The position numbers were made by a program, and so were the translations under genes. Of a stretch of DNA of 64,000 nt, positions 10,919-22,817 are shown piece after piece. The notes beneath the pieces were generated by a model that saw only the letters and a program-made list of their open reading frames with translations, ran no database searches and was not told the origin of the DNA. Positions within the stretch are counted from its first letter, which is position 1. The number at the start of each line of letters is the position of its first letter. The stretch covers positions 18,493,991 to 18,557,990 of the forward strand of contig NC_084718.1 of assembly GCF_033807575.1 (NCBI RefSeq). The letters run 5' to 3'. The DNA is from Cydia pomonella (lineage: Eukaryota; Arthropoda; Insecta; Lepidoptera; Tortricidae).

Positions 10919-11050
10919 ATATGCTGTATAATTTTTGAAGGAATGATATTTCACCAGGTGGCAGATATATCTGATTACAAAGAAACTATGTCGTGTATAA
11001 ACTGGGAATGAGAACCTTGCCCACGATGGTACTTAGAGGAGCATAAACCA
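10919..11050 (+). repeat. Local direct repeat, unit 2 (empty site)
   Basis: This is an ungapped paralog of 10146-10258 that continues directly from the GGTAC at 11028-11032 into TTAGAGGAGCATAAACC. That continuation matches the sequence beyond the MITE at 10694-10710 (TTGTAGGAGCATAATCC). It therefore preserves the pre-insertion state of the TA-flanked MITE. Confidence 0.8.
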
Positions 11051-11460
11051 AAGATTGTTTATAAGTCCCTCAATATTTGTATTCCAGTAACAACTCGTTT
11101 CTAGAAAACAAAAGGATAAATCGTCTAATATTATTGAAACAGATGGCTAGTTCTAATCAGATGACACAACGCCGCCAAATATTGTCCAATTGTTACCCCG
11201 CCCGCGTTGCTTCGATGATCTCATGCGTCTCAACGGCCACATTGTTGCAGATATACATCTCATTCATGTGCTCATTCAATTTATAAACAATCTATTCTCA
11301 ATTATGGTGATTGCTGATCTATGCATTGTGATTTATTTATCAGGACTAGAAACTTGCTTCTCCGCTTGATTTGGTTTGTCGGGGGCGGAGAGTGATTAGA
11401 ATGTCGCTGTTTTGTAAATATTACATATGTGATTAAGAATTTTATTAGAGACTCTACATT
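11051..11460. other. No feature recognised
   Basis: I see no repeat match and no plausible exon. The short open frame at 11077-11286 has no motif. Confidence 0.45.
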
Positions 11461-12160
11461 AAAGTGCGTTTTTCTACAGTTAAGAACTTGGGTATCATCA
11501 TTGATCAAACCTTGTCTTGGTCAGCTCATGTTTCTGACATTAGCAATAAACTTTTTGCGTCTCTCCACTCACTGAGGCGTCTTCAAAATTTCCTTCCTCT
11601 TCAAACCAAAATAACTCTCGCTTGTTTACTTTTACTCTCGTTGTTAGATTACGCTGATACTGCTTTCTTGGACCTTAGTGAGGAGTTACTGGACAAACTC
11701 GAGCGATTGCAAAATATTTGTATTCGATACATTTTCGGTCTACGTAAGTTTGATCATGTATCCCAGTTCCGATCTCAGCTTAGCTGGCTTCCGATTCGTC
11801 GTCGACGAGATGTGCATGTCTTATCATTGCTTTACAATGTTCTATTCAATCCTGCTTCGCCTTACCTTTCCGAAAGATTTAGTTATTTAGCTGCTGGTAG
11901 TGGTCATCGCCTTCGATCAAGCACCAATCTTTCACTCACAATCCTTCCAATACGACGCGCACATACAAGAAATCCTTTACTGTCCTTGCCGTTAAGTTAT
12001 GGAACGAGATTCCGGTGTCCGTGAGACAATCCCAATCTGTAGCATCACTCAAGGAGAGGCTTAAAAAATTGTGGCTTTCCGATACTTTGGTTATTTCCTT
12101 TACTTTTCTGGTTCGAATTCATGTCTATTTATATTATATATTGAATATTTATGTATTTTT
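11461..12160 (+). pseudogene. 5'-truncated jockey/CR1-like LINE, C-terminal part of ORF2
   Basis: The frame at 11464-12024 carries NLGIIIDQTLSW, LLSLLDYADTAFLDLS, LERLQNICIRYIFGLRKFDH and QLSWLPIRRRRDVHVLSLLY. These are typical of the region after the reverse-transcriptase fingers/palm in jockey- and CR1-like non-LTR elements. Near 11970 a frameshift moves the end of the protein into the next frame, where AVKLWNEIPVSVRQSQSVAS and LKERLKKLWL give the usual C-terminus. The catalytic RT core and endonuclease are absent, as expected for 5' truncation. The (TA)n tract probably grew from the 3' tail. Confidence 0.85.
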
Positions 12161-12165
12161 ATTTA

Positions 12166-12167
<2 letters not shown>

Positions 12168-12231
<64 letters not shown>
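12168..12231. repeat. (TA)n microsatellite, about 32 units
   Basis: This is an uninterrupted TA dinucleotide run of 64 bases directly after the LINE 3' region. Length is likely polymorphic and may be mis-sized in an assembly. Confidence 0.97.
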
Positions 12232-12235
<4 letters not shown>

Positions 12236-13300
12236 TTATGGTTATTTTTCTATCTATGTATATTTGTATCAATGTGTATTCAAAACATACATACTTACAT
12301 ACTTTAAGCTTCCCATACAATGCGACTTCCAAGTCGGTTCAAACTGCAAACTTAGAGTGGACTGACTCTGATTCGGGTCGGGAGGTTAGCGGCCGTTACA
12401 AAACACATGATAAATTTAATATAAACCCATTCATTCACCTTCTCCAAAAAATAAAATATATTAAAAAGTCCTAACTGTACAAATTCATGTAGATTCCTAA
12501 TCGCATAGTACTGAAGTAGACGCGCAAGAGCAATTAAGTACATTGGAATTAATGACAAAGCTACCTTGGAATACGAGTAAAAACCAGTAAAATCTACTTC
12601 TAAGGGGAATGTTTGAAACTAAAGCTAGTCTACAGAAAAATTGGAATTCAACGTGGTCATCATTCCTCCCAGTGTCGCCTATAAATAGTTAACGATTAAG
12701 CTCGGATAAACGTTAGTAAAAAGTAAAGCGGCTGCATCAAAGTCGCCTTTTATCTTCCGGTGACAGCTAACAAAATCCTTTTAATTAGCCCGGTGTACCG
12801 TCACTCCCACGCTGAGGCTACACTTTTTTATTGACTCCTCAATATCTGATTAAACCTTTTTGCGCACTTGTTTCGATGCCTTAATTGATTATGTTGTCTT
12901 AGTCAGATTGGAAATTGCCTTCGCCTTTTATGTATTGTGCTGTCTTCATACGTATCTCGTTAACACTCATGTTTTCCGATACATCTTGATCATGTCATGT
13001 TTTATGTCGTTTTCATTGTCACTGACACGTGCCATAAAACGCATTTAGATGCGCTTATGACATGATTTATACATCCATAAATCAGAGAGAAACATTGTTG
13101 GACCTGTTTTAGTTAGGTAGTTCGGACTGCAGCGTCTAATACTGAGTAGAGATGTTAAAATTCATTTACTTGTAACAGTGTAGTAACTGTTCCGGAACAC
13201 ACCCCGACGTTTCCACCAGCCGAAATAGACCCCGCAATCTCTCCCGCATTTCTAATTCTCCATATCTAAAAGCTTATCTAAGTGCATGTTGTGGATCAAG
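12232..13300. other. No gene seen
   Basis: The first part (to about 12310) may be the remaining LINE 3' tail, with CATACATACTTACATAC. The rest is AT-rich low-copy DNA with no exon or repeat that I can match. It has a slightly GC-richer block near 12770-12830. Confidence 0.45.
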
Positions 13301-14200
13301 CTGAACTGGCTTGTGCCTCTGTTCGCTGAATGAACGTAATCGGTAGACTCGTAAAGGGCGCTGTTATCGGCTGCTCCACTCATAAAAGTCCGCATAAACT
13401 TTATGCCGTTCGCCGTATGAAAACGCTTGGTTATTTATATGTTTGTGGATTTACTGCCGAGGAAGCCTACGGGCATCCGTCCGGACCGAAATACACGTCG
13501 CTAGATTCCGCGACGTCTCGAAGGGTTAACGAACTCTTAATTATATGCTCACACAATGATAACGATTACTATATTATACTATCAAACACATGTTTTCGAG
13601 TAAGTTTCCAGAGCAACGACGAGTTATTTTAGCGCACTCTTTAAAAGGGAAAATGTGTTCTCGATTGCTAAATTATGGGACGACGTTAGCGGCGTCTCGA
13701 CAGTCATCGACCGCTAAATAAAAAGGTCTTTGTCAGCGTAAATCTCATCAATTACTCGAGGTTACTGCATTTTTATTCGATAAAGAGTCGATGAAAACAT
13801 TCGATTACTATTAAACTACGGTCGAGTTCCCAACGATCATTTATAACTAGTACTTAAATTCGTTTTCGAGCCAGTAAAGATTACTGATAAACGGTTCGGA
13901 ATGTTCGAGCCCGGTACAAATACAAAATGGTGATCTGGTTGGTGTTGTGGGGATGGTGTGAAGTCCTGCAGAGCCCAATTACTCTGCCGGCGGTGGTCGG
14001 CGCCGCGTATCGCGCTCAGCATCGATACGAACCGGTTCCTTTTCGTTTATGGGTCGTACCATCTAGATACCCGCGGCGAACGGCCACGCCACTGCATTAT
14101 TCAACTTTTCATTACAAAAAGTATTCAAATCTGAGCCTGACACAAAACAGGACGACGCAACTGTGTCCAACCTCGGATACATATTAGGCTTAGATACACA
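13301..14200. other. GC-richer ORF-free island, candidate regulatory DNA
   Basis: This contains many CpG and short GC-rich words amid AT-rich flanks, especially 13320-13520 and 13980-14100. Open frames exist on both strands (13330-13632, 13927-14187, 13837-14022) but overlap and show no domain. No copy is seen elsewhere in the window, so it is not an obvious repeat. A conserved non-coding element is possible. Only cross-species alignment would tell. Confidence 0.3.
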
Positions 14201-15351
14201 ATCAATAGGCTATTTTTTTGTTCTAAATGGGGAAAGTACAATAATTGTTACTTGAGTAACGTATCGGTTGGAAACGTCCAAATTACATTTTTTTAACTTG
14301 CAAGAGGAACTCTTAAAAAATGTCGGTATCCCTGAAATCTTGAAGAGGGTTAATTTGTGTGGAATACGGTAAACTACTGACCATTTCTGACGAAGTGGTA
14401 AGGTCTTTAAATGAGTATAAGCGAGTAAGCGCGTTTATAAGCGAGTATGTCTGCGCGTGTTTTACTCGTACTTTTGAACTTCACAGGAACATAGTATATG
14501 TACCTATTAAACTGAACTTGTTAGTAAGCTGAGATTTTCCAGATTATTATTGATTAAATTCATATTGTTACGTGTTTTGAAATACTTGCGTCCATTTCTA
14601 GCAATGACTTATTCATTATTTTCATTCAACAAGGGATTTCCAGATATGGCAATACAACTTAGAGTTAGTCAGACGTGTTTAATCTCTGCTATTGTGAGTT
14701 AGTAACGGACACCAGTAGATAAATACACTTAATAAACATGTGTAATGTAAACCTTATTAGCGTGACATTAGGTCTAATGGTTCTCGCACATAATGTCTTT
14801 AGACTGTACAGCCGGCCTTAAAGTATCTCTGATGAATGTTTGATATAATATGAACACAGAGTGACTACATTTATTGCTTACCGTGCGTTAAGATAAACTT
14901 TAATAGTTGCACGATATTCAATGCATTTTATATAGCACTTTGTTGTCTATTTTAATTAAACCTGGTAATTGGAATTGCTCGGGGGCAATGCAGGAGCTAT
15001 GCGCAAATTGCCGCTACTCTTGGGAGTAATATAAATTCCCCGCGGAACTGCTTCTGTTATAATTACGAACTTAGTATCTTCAATTACCTTCGTTAGTCAA
15101 GGCCTTGTCATTATGGTGGTAACCTACAATTACTAGTTTGACGCTATACTTCATTTAATTAATTTGGAATTATCGGGCGTTAACGCGAGTAGGTGAATAA
15201 ACGTTGGTGGCACAACGGGGTGTCAAAGGGAACTGGGTTAAAATGGGTTTCTTCGGCTGTTCTTCTAGCAACATATCTTCTCAAGTTTTTATATAGGTAG
15301 TTTGGTTGGCTATGCTATTTTTGAAAATTACTAAACTAAAAACAACTGTTA
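14201..15351. other. No feature recognised
   Basis: AT-rich, low-copy. A short internal repetition of ATAAGCGAGTA occurs near 14418-14448. No exon or RNA gene. Confidence 0.45.
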
Positions 15352-15655
15352 TAAATAAATAAATAATAAATAAATAAATAAATAATAAATAAATAAATAT
15401 GTCCTATAATATTTATTATTACACAAATTGACTAAGTCCCACAGTAAGCTCAATAAGGCTTGTGTTGAGGGTACTTAGACAACGATATATATAATATATA
15501 AATATTTATAAATACTTAAATACATAGAAAACACCCATGACTCAGGAACAAATATCCATGCTCATCACACGAATAAATGCCCTTACCAGGATTTGAACCC
15601 GGGACCATCAGCTTCGTAGGCAGGGTCACTACCCACTAGGCCAAACCGGTCGTCA
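15352..15655 (-). mobile_element. Full-length tRNA-derived SINE
   Basis: On the - strand it starts with a tRNA-like head: GGCCTAGTGGGTAGTGACC (box A region) and GGTCCCGGGTTCAAATCC (box B region). The body contains GGCATTTATTCGTGTGATG, TTCCTGAGTCATGGGTG and AATAAGGCTTGTGTTGAGGG (last given on +). It ends in an (AAATA)n-type tail at 15352-15402. This is a family I recognise from memory as abundant in Lepidoptera. Head, body and tail are all present, so it inserted at full length. It is transcribed by RNA polymerase III in principle and moved by a LINE in trans. Confidence 0.85.
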
Positions 15656-18203
15656 TGTTATTCCATGCCTTTCTCATCTTAGAGCTTTCTCCGTTGTATT
15701 GTATCCTTCCTTAGACGACTTAAGAAAGTTTAGGAGATGTAACCTCCCGCAGCGCTTTAAATAGGTGGATCATGCTTTATATGATATGTGTAGCTGGAGT
15801 TGAGGGTTGGCCCGGCGTCTGCTAAGCTACTTAAAGGGAAACTAGGTCTTGTCAATTAATTGAGCAGGTAATGTCAACGTCCTCTACCTGTCATCTTTTT
15901 TCGTGATATATCATCTTTAAGATCTTAATACATTTACAACGACTGAGCGTCACGAATCACGATCCATATTATTAGCCATCTTCTAGCTCCGCTAACTGTT
16001 TCTTTATCACCGCCATCTAGGATCCGTGGTTCTATAAAACATCTCGTTTAATTCGGTTCTCACATGACCCCGTTCTGGGGCCGTGAGATAATCGCGAACG
16101 GTAGTGTCCGAGCACGTACCGCCTCCTTATTGGGCTGACGAGATTTTTTCCGCGCTGGCGCGTGCATGCATGATGCAGACCGTTGCTCCTAGGAACCACG
16201 CAGGATTTATATTATGGTGTACTGTTCTGATTATTGGCTAGACTCTTGAAGTACTGTACTAAATTTCTCATACAGTTTTCTCGACCCTGTAAACTAAAAT
16301 GTAAGTAACGTCTGTAATATCATGTCAATGCAATTCAAACCTTCCTTGCTGTTTTAACAGCTCAATATGATTTTTATTAACGACCAGGTTTGTAGCTTAA
16401 TATCCATTTCATTGCTGTCTGGCTCGTTAGCCCGATTAAACTGATTTCTGATATAGCATCCACCCGACTATCTCAAGGCAACAGTAGTATAAATTAAACT
16501 GCTTCAGGCTCGGAAAACTTTCAAATCTCATCAGCCGTAAACGAGCCTAATCACATAAAAGTCAGCTACGAGTGTTACAGTGAAATATGATAATTTTTCC
16601 CCAGCACTTGCGCTCCGAACAAAACAAAATAATATAAGCCTCCGTCGGCGCCAGCGGTCCTGCGCGCCGTCAATTTTAAAACGACCCAGGTTTTTATTCC
16701 ATTCCAATATGGACCATTGAAATGAGCAGAATTTTAACTTCACGTCACCGAGAGTAAAGCATTCGCTTTGCGTTCTGACGACACCATAAAATCAGGAGTT
16801 CATTGTTAACTCCATAATTACGGCCTTAAGAAATCTTCTCGCTTAACAAGGTTTGAAATAGCGGGCGTTCGCCCCAGACGGACTCTGACCATATCTATAA
16901 AAGCTGCAACCATGTGAAGCAACGCGCGATTTATTGAACATATTAGCGACCATTTTAGGTCGCAATGAGGTCCCATAAGGCAACCCGGAAGCTCGCGAAT
17001 GTAGCGCGACTCGCGCCCTTATGAATTATCCAAACGGACGGCGTCGCGGCGGCGCCGGCATCTACCAACAATTAGAGTCCAGTAAACACTGCGCGAGATA
17101 ATAAACGAATACGTGTACTGTACTGCATTGCTTCCTCTCGACGTGTAAATCATAAACTTGCAACAAATATGGACTATGTCTCCCCGCGTGCTTTGTATTA
17201 ATTAAAGGCGTTTAAGGTAAAAGTACGCTTAATGCCCGTACAAATGCTTACGTAATTACTATTTAAATACGTAACTCTCCTTTTTAAAATGAGCGAGTTT
17301 ACATTGTTTTGTTTGTATAATTTGTTTCTTCTCGGCTTTCTCAGACGTGTTAAAAACAAACATTAGATTGATTGTAAATATATTGAAGGCCATGCAAAAA
17401 CATCTCACGTGCTAATCGGTCTCTGTCCCTATTGAAGCTGTCTTAAAATTCAATCAGGTTTCCTAGTAAGGTCATATTATGGAGTTTCTACTTGTAAGCT
17501 ATTAAATTTTATTGTAATGCTTGCTAATCGTTGGCTACTTATTTTATTTCCATTTCATTAGAGTGGGAGCTTGAGGAGACATTATTGCGGCAATAAAAGT
17601 ACCGTGATCCGGGACACTCCACCGCTAGCGCTAGCAATGTCAGGTGGTGATGGTCCGAATTCGTTACAATCATTACTCCAAACATTTTCTATGGTGTTAC
17701 CTTTTTGAAAATGTGAAGTCTACTGACGTAACCGCATTCTGCATCTATGAACATTGGAAACTAGGAATGAAATACGAGTAGTAATACAAAATTTATTTCT
17801 CCTGTCAAAGTCAACATTCCCGATGTACTGCATTGTTGTCCAGAAAATTTTACCCTCAAATCTGGCAACCCTTCTAACAAACAAGACGGTAGTAGGAGAA
17901 GGGTTTTAGTGTTTTTGTTTGTAACGCTAATGGAAAACTCGCAAAAACATTCTAATGTAAATCGCTTTCGTGGAGTGTTTAATAACATTTGGCAATCTTC
18001 ATAGAAGTATGATCTGATGACAGTACTTCCATGTAATCATTATACATCTGCTTTTCGTGATTGGCGAGTTGGCGACATGTGTTTCTTAATGTTTTAGTGT
18101 GACAGCATTAATACCTAATTCAATTACTTCGTTAATTTGTGAATACGAGTATGATGACAGAGCAGATTGTAATATTATAAGGTTAATTATATTGATATTG
18201 TTG
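15656..18203. other. Low-copy DNA with GC-richer islands
   Basis: No gene is recognised. GC/CpG-richer islands stand out at about 16060-16210 and 16860-17110, where long AT runs are absent. These could be conserved regulatory DNA. No repeat match is found within the window. Confidence 0.4.
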
Positions 18204-18237
18204 ATTAATTTAAATTGTTAATTAATTTAAATTGTTA
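18204..18237 (+). repeat. 17-bp perfect tandem repeat (2 units)
   Basis: ATTAATTTAAATTGTTA occurs twice without a gap, with a partial third start (ATTTATT) after it. It is an AT-rich minisatellite seed and probably neutral. Confidence 0.85.
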
Positions 18238-20519
18238 ATTTATTCATTCCGGACGCATACACCCAATTTATTATCCGGAAAGTGAGATTTACTATTTGTA
18301 TTAACAATAAAACTATTTTTACGACTCGCAAGGCGTCTCGTTGAAATAATAAACATGGAGTCCTCGCCTCGCCGCAGCCCCACGCCGCGATATTGCCTAC
18401 AAACGCCTGTTTATTTTCCTGATGGCAACACACAACTTTGTTTACGCAATAAATATTATTAGGGACGTTAGTTTCGCTCATATTTTTAATAATGTGTACG
18501 CAGCCGGTGTTAGTCTTCTAACTTCAAAAGCGTTATGAGGATAGAGCACATATTTATGACTTACATTAATAATAATGACCTGTTTTGATCGCCGAACAAC
18601 ATTAAGTTAACGGTTTGTAATCGACATCCGGAAATACGTCATCTATCGTCAGACAAACGCTCCATTTAATGACATGTTCCATGCCGTGACCCCGATACGG
18701 CGTTGAACCGGCAGATATCGAACGATTTGTGATCCCTCAAATGTACAAGTGCCCGATGAATCATTGATCGTTTGTGCAAAACATATAATATTAGGTGTCT
18801 ACTAATTAACTCTACGTAAACGTCGAAATTTACGTGACATAACATTCAAACATTTTGTATTTCATAAAAAATCCACACAGTTTATTTCATCCTGTGCTTC
18901 ATTGCCTAAGTAAGGTACGAGATTGAAAAGCTTGATTATATCACTGCATATAATACTGTTTCTGCGAGTCGTCTAAAATAATACTTTTTTTTCTGTATAA
19001 CCAAAAAATTAATGAAAATTGGTAAGTATCTCAGTAGACAAAAATGTAGTTTAAAAGACAAACGCGCGTTGGTGAAATAGTTGTCCGTTTATGTCTTTTC
19101 TATGGGAGCGCGGCGGCACGTGATTGGTCAAATTCTTTATAGTTGATTATTACATCGTATAAAAATGAATATTATAGTTGAGTTGAGAGCATGAAAATAA
19201 CGCAATTATAGTTTGGTATACGAAATCTTAATTCAACCATTACAGTCGACGAGTAGAAAAAACATACATATGTGAATTATACACTGAGTAACTTTAACAT
19301 TTAGCGAAATAACCTTTCTAGTTCTACACAAATATAATCAATTTGGTGCATTATTTGTGTGTATGATTTATATGCTGTAATTGCTGGATAGGTAACATGT
19401 ATTTGTGTTGTAAAATTTCACACTGAATTATGTTCTGGAGCTCGTTTTGCATCATCAAAAACAACAGTAAGTATCTGTAGTATTAATGGAGCCGGCACTT
19501 AAACAAAATGTAGTCTCAAATATATGAAACCGGTTCAACGGCCATAAAACTTTTAGACGTCTTTTATTCTTAGACCGTTTCTAGTTCTTGATTGAAGAGA
19601 GGAGATAAAACTTTTTACAAACGCCGGAAGACCCGATGATTTGCATGTAAAAGTTGTTATATTTTATTGGAGATGATCTCTAATTAATTTATTTTATGGG
19701 TCCACTCTTGCAGGTGTTAACGCGTATGGAATAAGGAGCGCCTCAGACACTGATTAATGTACGTGTGATATGAATAAGTATTTTATGTTTAATTCTTCGC
19801 AATCATTTAAATTGCCTCGCTAATTGGAGTTTCAGTGGCGGCCATTTTTTAGAATCACTACATTGAATATCTTCATCGAGAAGGCACTACCATAAATGTA
19901 TTTAAAAAACAAGTTTTAAAAATTATCTAATTTTACAGCCAGTTACGTAGCATCAATCTTCTAATGCAGCGCAGTTTTTGCGTAATAGAACTGGAATGAA
20001 ACGTTATTTCTAAAATCTATAAAAGGAGTGGACCATTTATGTTAATGGGTCCATTCTTTTTTCCTTGCGGTTATTTCATTTTCGTCATATTTCGGTGAAG
20101 AGTTAGGAGGTCCCTCTGTACAATATCAGCACAGTTTCACCATGTGTCCTACAAAATCTTCCCCTGAGTTATGAAAACGGCTAATTTTTATTTTTTCGAA
20201 TGGGGATTTTTTGTTCCTCCACTCCAGAGACTCCAGAATGAGGACCTCTTTCAACTTGCCAAATTTTGTCAAAATCTGACGAAAAAAAAAAATCGTCAAA
20301 AAATAAAAATTGTCCCTAATACTTGTGTGTGACTGCGTGCGTATCTACTTACTTTCCATATGATTTAACTAAAATGTAATGTAAACGCTAAATGTGTTTA
20401 AAAAGGGGTGCCTGAGTCTTACAATAAATTTCTGTTACCTATTACAATGAAATAACCTCTATTCTCACCTCTATTAATGGAATCCTCTGTAAATGAGACA
20501 GAAAATTATTTACATATAC
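18238..20519. other. No gene seen
   Basis: AT-rich low-copy DNA. An A-rich run (about 11 A) lies near 20281. The GC-richer stretch near 18650-18740 has no coding signal. Nothing else is recognised. Confidence 0.45.
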
Positions 20520-20589
20520 ATGGCTAACTGAGACCCTGGAATACCTCTTTAAGTGAGTCAAGTTTGGTCCCTCGGTCTCAGTTATCCAT
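20520..20589. repeat. Short inverted-repeat element
   Basis: The ends ATGGCTAACTGAGACC and GGTCTCAGTTATCCAT are inverted with one mismatch, around a 38-bp centre. It could be a very small MITE. No target duplication is obvious. Confidence 0.5.
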
Positions 20590-21001
20590 ATTTCACTGTA
20601 TTATTATTCGAAGTAGACATAAAATATAAGTAAAATGGATAAAGGAATTTAAGCTTCTGAATTTCCTAGCTTTAAATATGTTCATCCCAGCGGCTAGAAA
20701 TTCTATCTCAGGAAGACAAAACATATCCCTCGATTACGCGCGCTATCAACTATCAAGCCACCCAGGCTGAAACTGATACCAATCTAGCCAACAACGAGTA
20801 ATTAGCCTCGAAATCAGGACGCGTCGTACCGGCTTTAATTAATTGTAATGTACGCCACAAGCTCATGAATGGCCCGCTACAGGCGGCTCCGTGGAATACC
20901 TAATTCGGCAACGCTCCGTGAACACGTACGGTTGGCGCCACATGAGATAATCGCTATGAACGTAGCCACAACACATCTAGCCTATTGTAATCTCCGGACC
21001 T
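20590..21001. other. GC-richer low-copy stretch
   Basis: No gene. Positions 20810-21000 are richer in G, C and CpG than the surroundings and have no repeat match, so they are a weak candidate for regulatory DNA. Confidence 0.35.
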
Positions 21002-21088
21002 GCCGCGAACAACGAAAATTTTAATTTCTTTATCTGCCTCTATCGTTTGTATATGCATGAGCGACAGATATAGCGATATTTCGATTTC
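21002..21088. mobile_element. Hairpin MITE core, degraded copy
   Basis: The left arm CCGCGAACAACGAAAAT, the centre TTATCTGCCTCTATCG with TATATGCATGAGCGACAGAT, and the right arm GATATTTCGATTT follow the order of the cores at 3621, 32442 and 48783. The terminal part of the right arm is lost. Confidence 0.6.
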
Positions 21089-21149
21089 TCCTCCCTCTTA
21101 TTCTGAAACACGTAATAAATTATGTATAGTTAGGATTATTGAGGGTTTT

Positions 21150-21483
21150 CATATGAAAATTTGGAATAGGTATCCGGACAAAAGTCTGGACATCACCCTA
21201 AAAATTCTCACGTTTCCTGGATGGCCATATGTCTCCAACGTGGGCGTAATATGTACTTACGTTATCGTTCAGTTACTATTACCACAATTAAGTATAAAGG
21301 CGCCAATTAAATCCTTTATTCCAATACCTTTCGTAGGCCACTAGCTCCTTAACTCGCCATCATCTATGTACAGCATAACTTTCCCTTTCCCCTACCCAAC
21401 TCCAAACTTTTAGCTAGCTTCTATTGGTTAGCTGCGATTTCTGAAAAACCCTGACACCTGGCGAAGTTCCTCCACAATCCCGA
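21150..21483 (+). repeat. Diverged local duplication, unit A
   Basis: Colinear with 21770-22013. Shared blocks in order are CATATGAAAA, GACATAAGTCCG-like, ACATCACCCTAAAAA, AGGCCAC/GGGCCAC, CAGCATAACTTTCCCTTT-like, TTTTAGCTAGCTT, TTTCTGAAAAACCCT and TTCCTCC. Unit A is longer through internal insertions. No coding capacity is recognised. Confidence 0.7.
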
Positions 21484-21769
21484 TAAAGAACCAAGAATCC
21501 TGACAAGTCTGAAGAAATCCTGACATATAACAACCCTAGTCGAAGCCTAGTTAGATACTGGTCCAACTGTGTCAGCTTTACGAATTGCCCCTGCAGGCTT
21601 CTCAGAAACTTATCTAGGGCTGTGCTGTGAGTAAACCAGTATATCATGCTCCTATTATGAAAAGTTCTTTCGAATCTAGGGGTCTAGTTATAATACCGAA
21701 CAGTTGATAGTAATCGGAATAACCGAATTAAACCTTTTGCATTGGCCATAGGATTAGGTACCAATTTAC

Positions 21770-22013
21770 CATATGAAAAAAAATCCTGACATAAGTCCGT
21801 ACATCACCCTAAAAAACTTGAAAGTTTTTAAAAACTTTATTAAGAACTCGTTGGAAGTTGTCTAATTCGTGCTCACTTTCGTGGGCCACCACATGCTGTA
21901 GCTACAGCATTACCTTCCCTTTTCTCTGCCGAAACTTTAAGCTAGCTTGTAGTGGACAGTTGAAGTTTCTGAAAAACCCTAACACTGAAATTCCTCCCGC
22001 AATTATGACCTAT
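21770..22013 (+). repeat. Diverged local duplication, unit B
   Basis: The shorter partner of 21150-21483, offset by about 600 bp. Matching landmarks are ACATCACCCTAAAAAACTTG, GGGCCACCACATGCTG, TTAAGCTAGCTTGTAGTGG and TTTCTGAAAAACCCTAACAC. They may be two insertions of one unknown repeat family or one segmental duplication. Confidence 0.7.
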
Positions 22014-22700
22014 GGCGACCCTAATTGGACATTTGCTATGTTCAATGCGTTTGCGTAACGGATAATGTAGGCTTTTGATTAATTGCTTAATGTTTTACGA
22101 CAGTGCACCTCATTAGTAAGTCCGAGACTTGCCTCGGTCCTAAACTGGAAGGTAAAAACTTCTCCATATAAGATTCGAAACTTTAATTAACAGTCGTTTT
22201 GCTTAATGCAGGAGTGTAAGACGGGGTGTAATGTTTTAGGTGATACAAGATATACATACGCAGCTGTACTCATTACTTGACCAACTTTTGTTATGAGAAC
22301 GGAATTCCTGAGTTCCTGTACTGACTTTTTATAGGAGACCAGTATCGATCGACAGTACACCTTAATGTGACATATGGCGTCCTAGCCCTTCTAAACGACG
22401 TAGACTCCGCCAGTGTTGGCCGTAGCTAATTCCCGGTCGTGACCACCTTCTAATTTAAACACATTCCGCCGCTATCAGTCTGTCGTTGGTCCGCAGTAAA
22501 GCTGTCAATGCGCTAGGAATGGCGGCTTATGATAAACTAGGTATGTCGCGCGATTTGGCTAGCGAGGGATTCTTGACCCATCTTTATCTTTTGCGTTCCT
22601 CGCGGGTCGCAGTTTTAAAATGAAAGTGCTTACCTGCTGATATATTTTCATCGTACATCAGACATCGTATTTTTATAGAAACTTGACATTTATTGCGGTA
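22014..22700. other. GC-richer low-copy island, no gene
   Basis: Positions 22376-22620 are distinctly GC- and CpG-richer, with no open frame of interest and no repeat match. Candidate non-coding regulatory DNA, unproven. Confidence 0.35.
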
Positions 22701-22817
22701 CAAATGCCATCAGTAATACCGGAGCGGCCAAGGTGTTCACTAATATCTAAACAACGTCCGTGCATGTACAGATATTTTTGAGCACCTTGGCCGCTGATAC
22801 ATATCTTATGGCGACTG
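22701..22817. mobile_element. AAGGTGCTC hairpin MITE, complete copy
   Basis: The element lies between TA dinucleotides at 22699-22700 and 22818-22819. The left end is CAAATGCCATCAG and the reversed right end CAGTCGCCATAAG. Both arms carry AGCGGCCAAGGTG followed by TATCT. It is the only copy in the window with both ends. Length is 117 bp and it is non-coding. Confidence 0.8.

Noticed and set aside
12015..12365. Open frame with a long YIYIYI run, looking like a membrane protein
   Set aside because: It is the frameshifted LINE C-terminus read through the (TA)n tract; the YI repeat is a translation of TA repeats.
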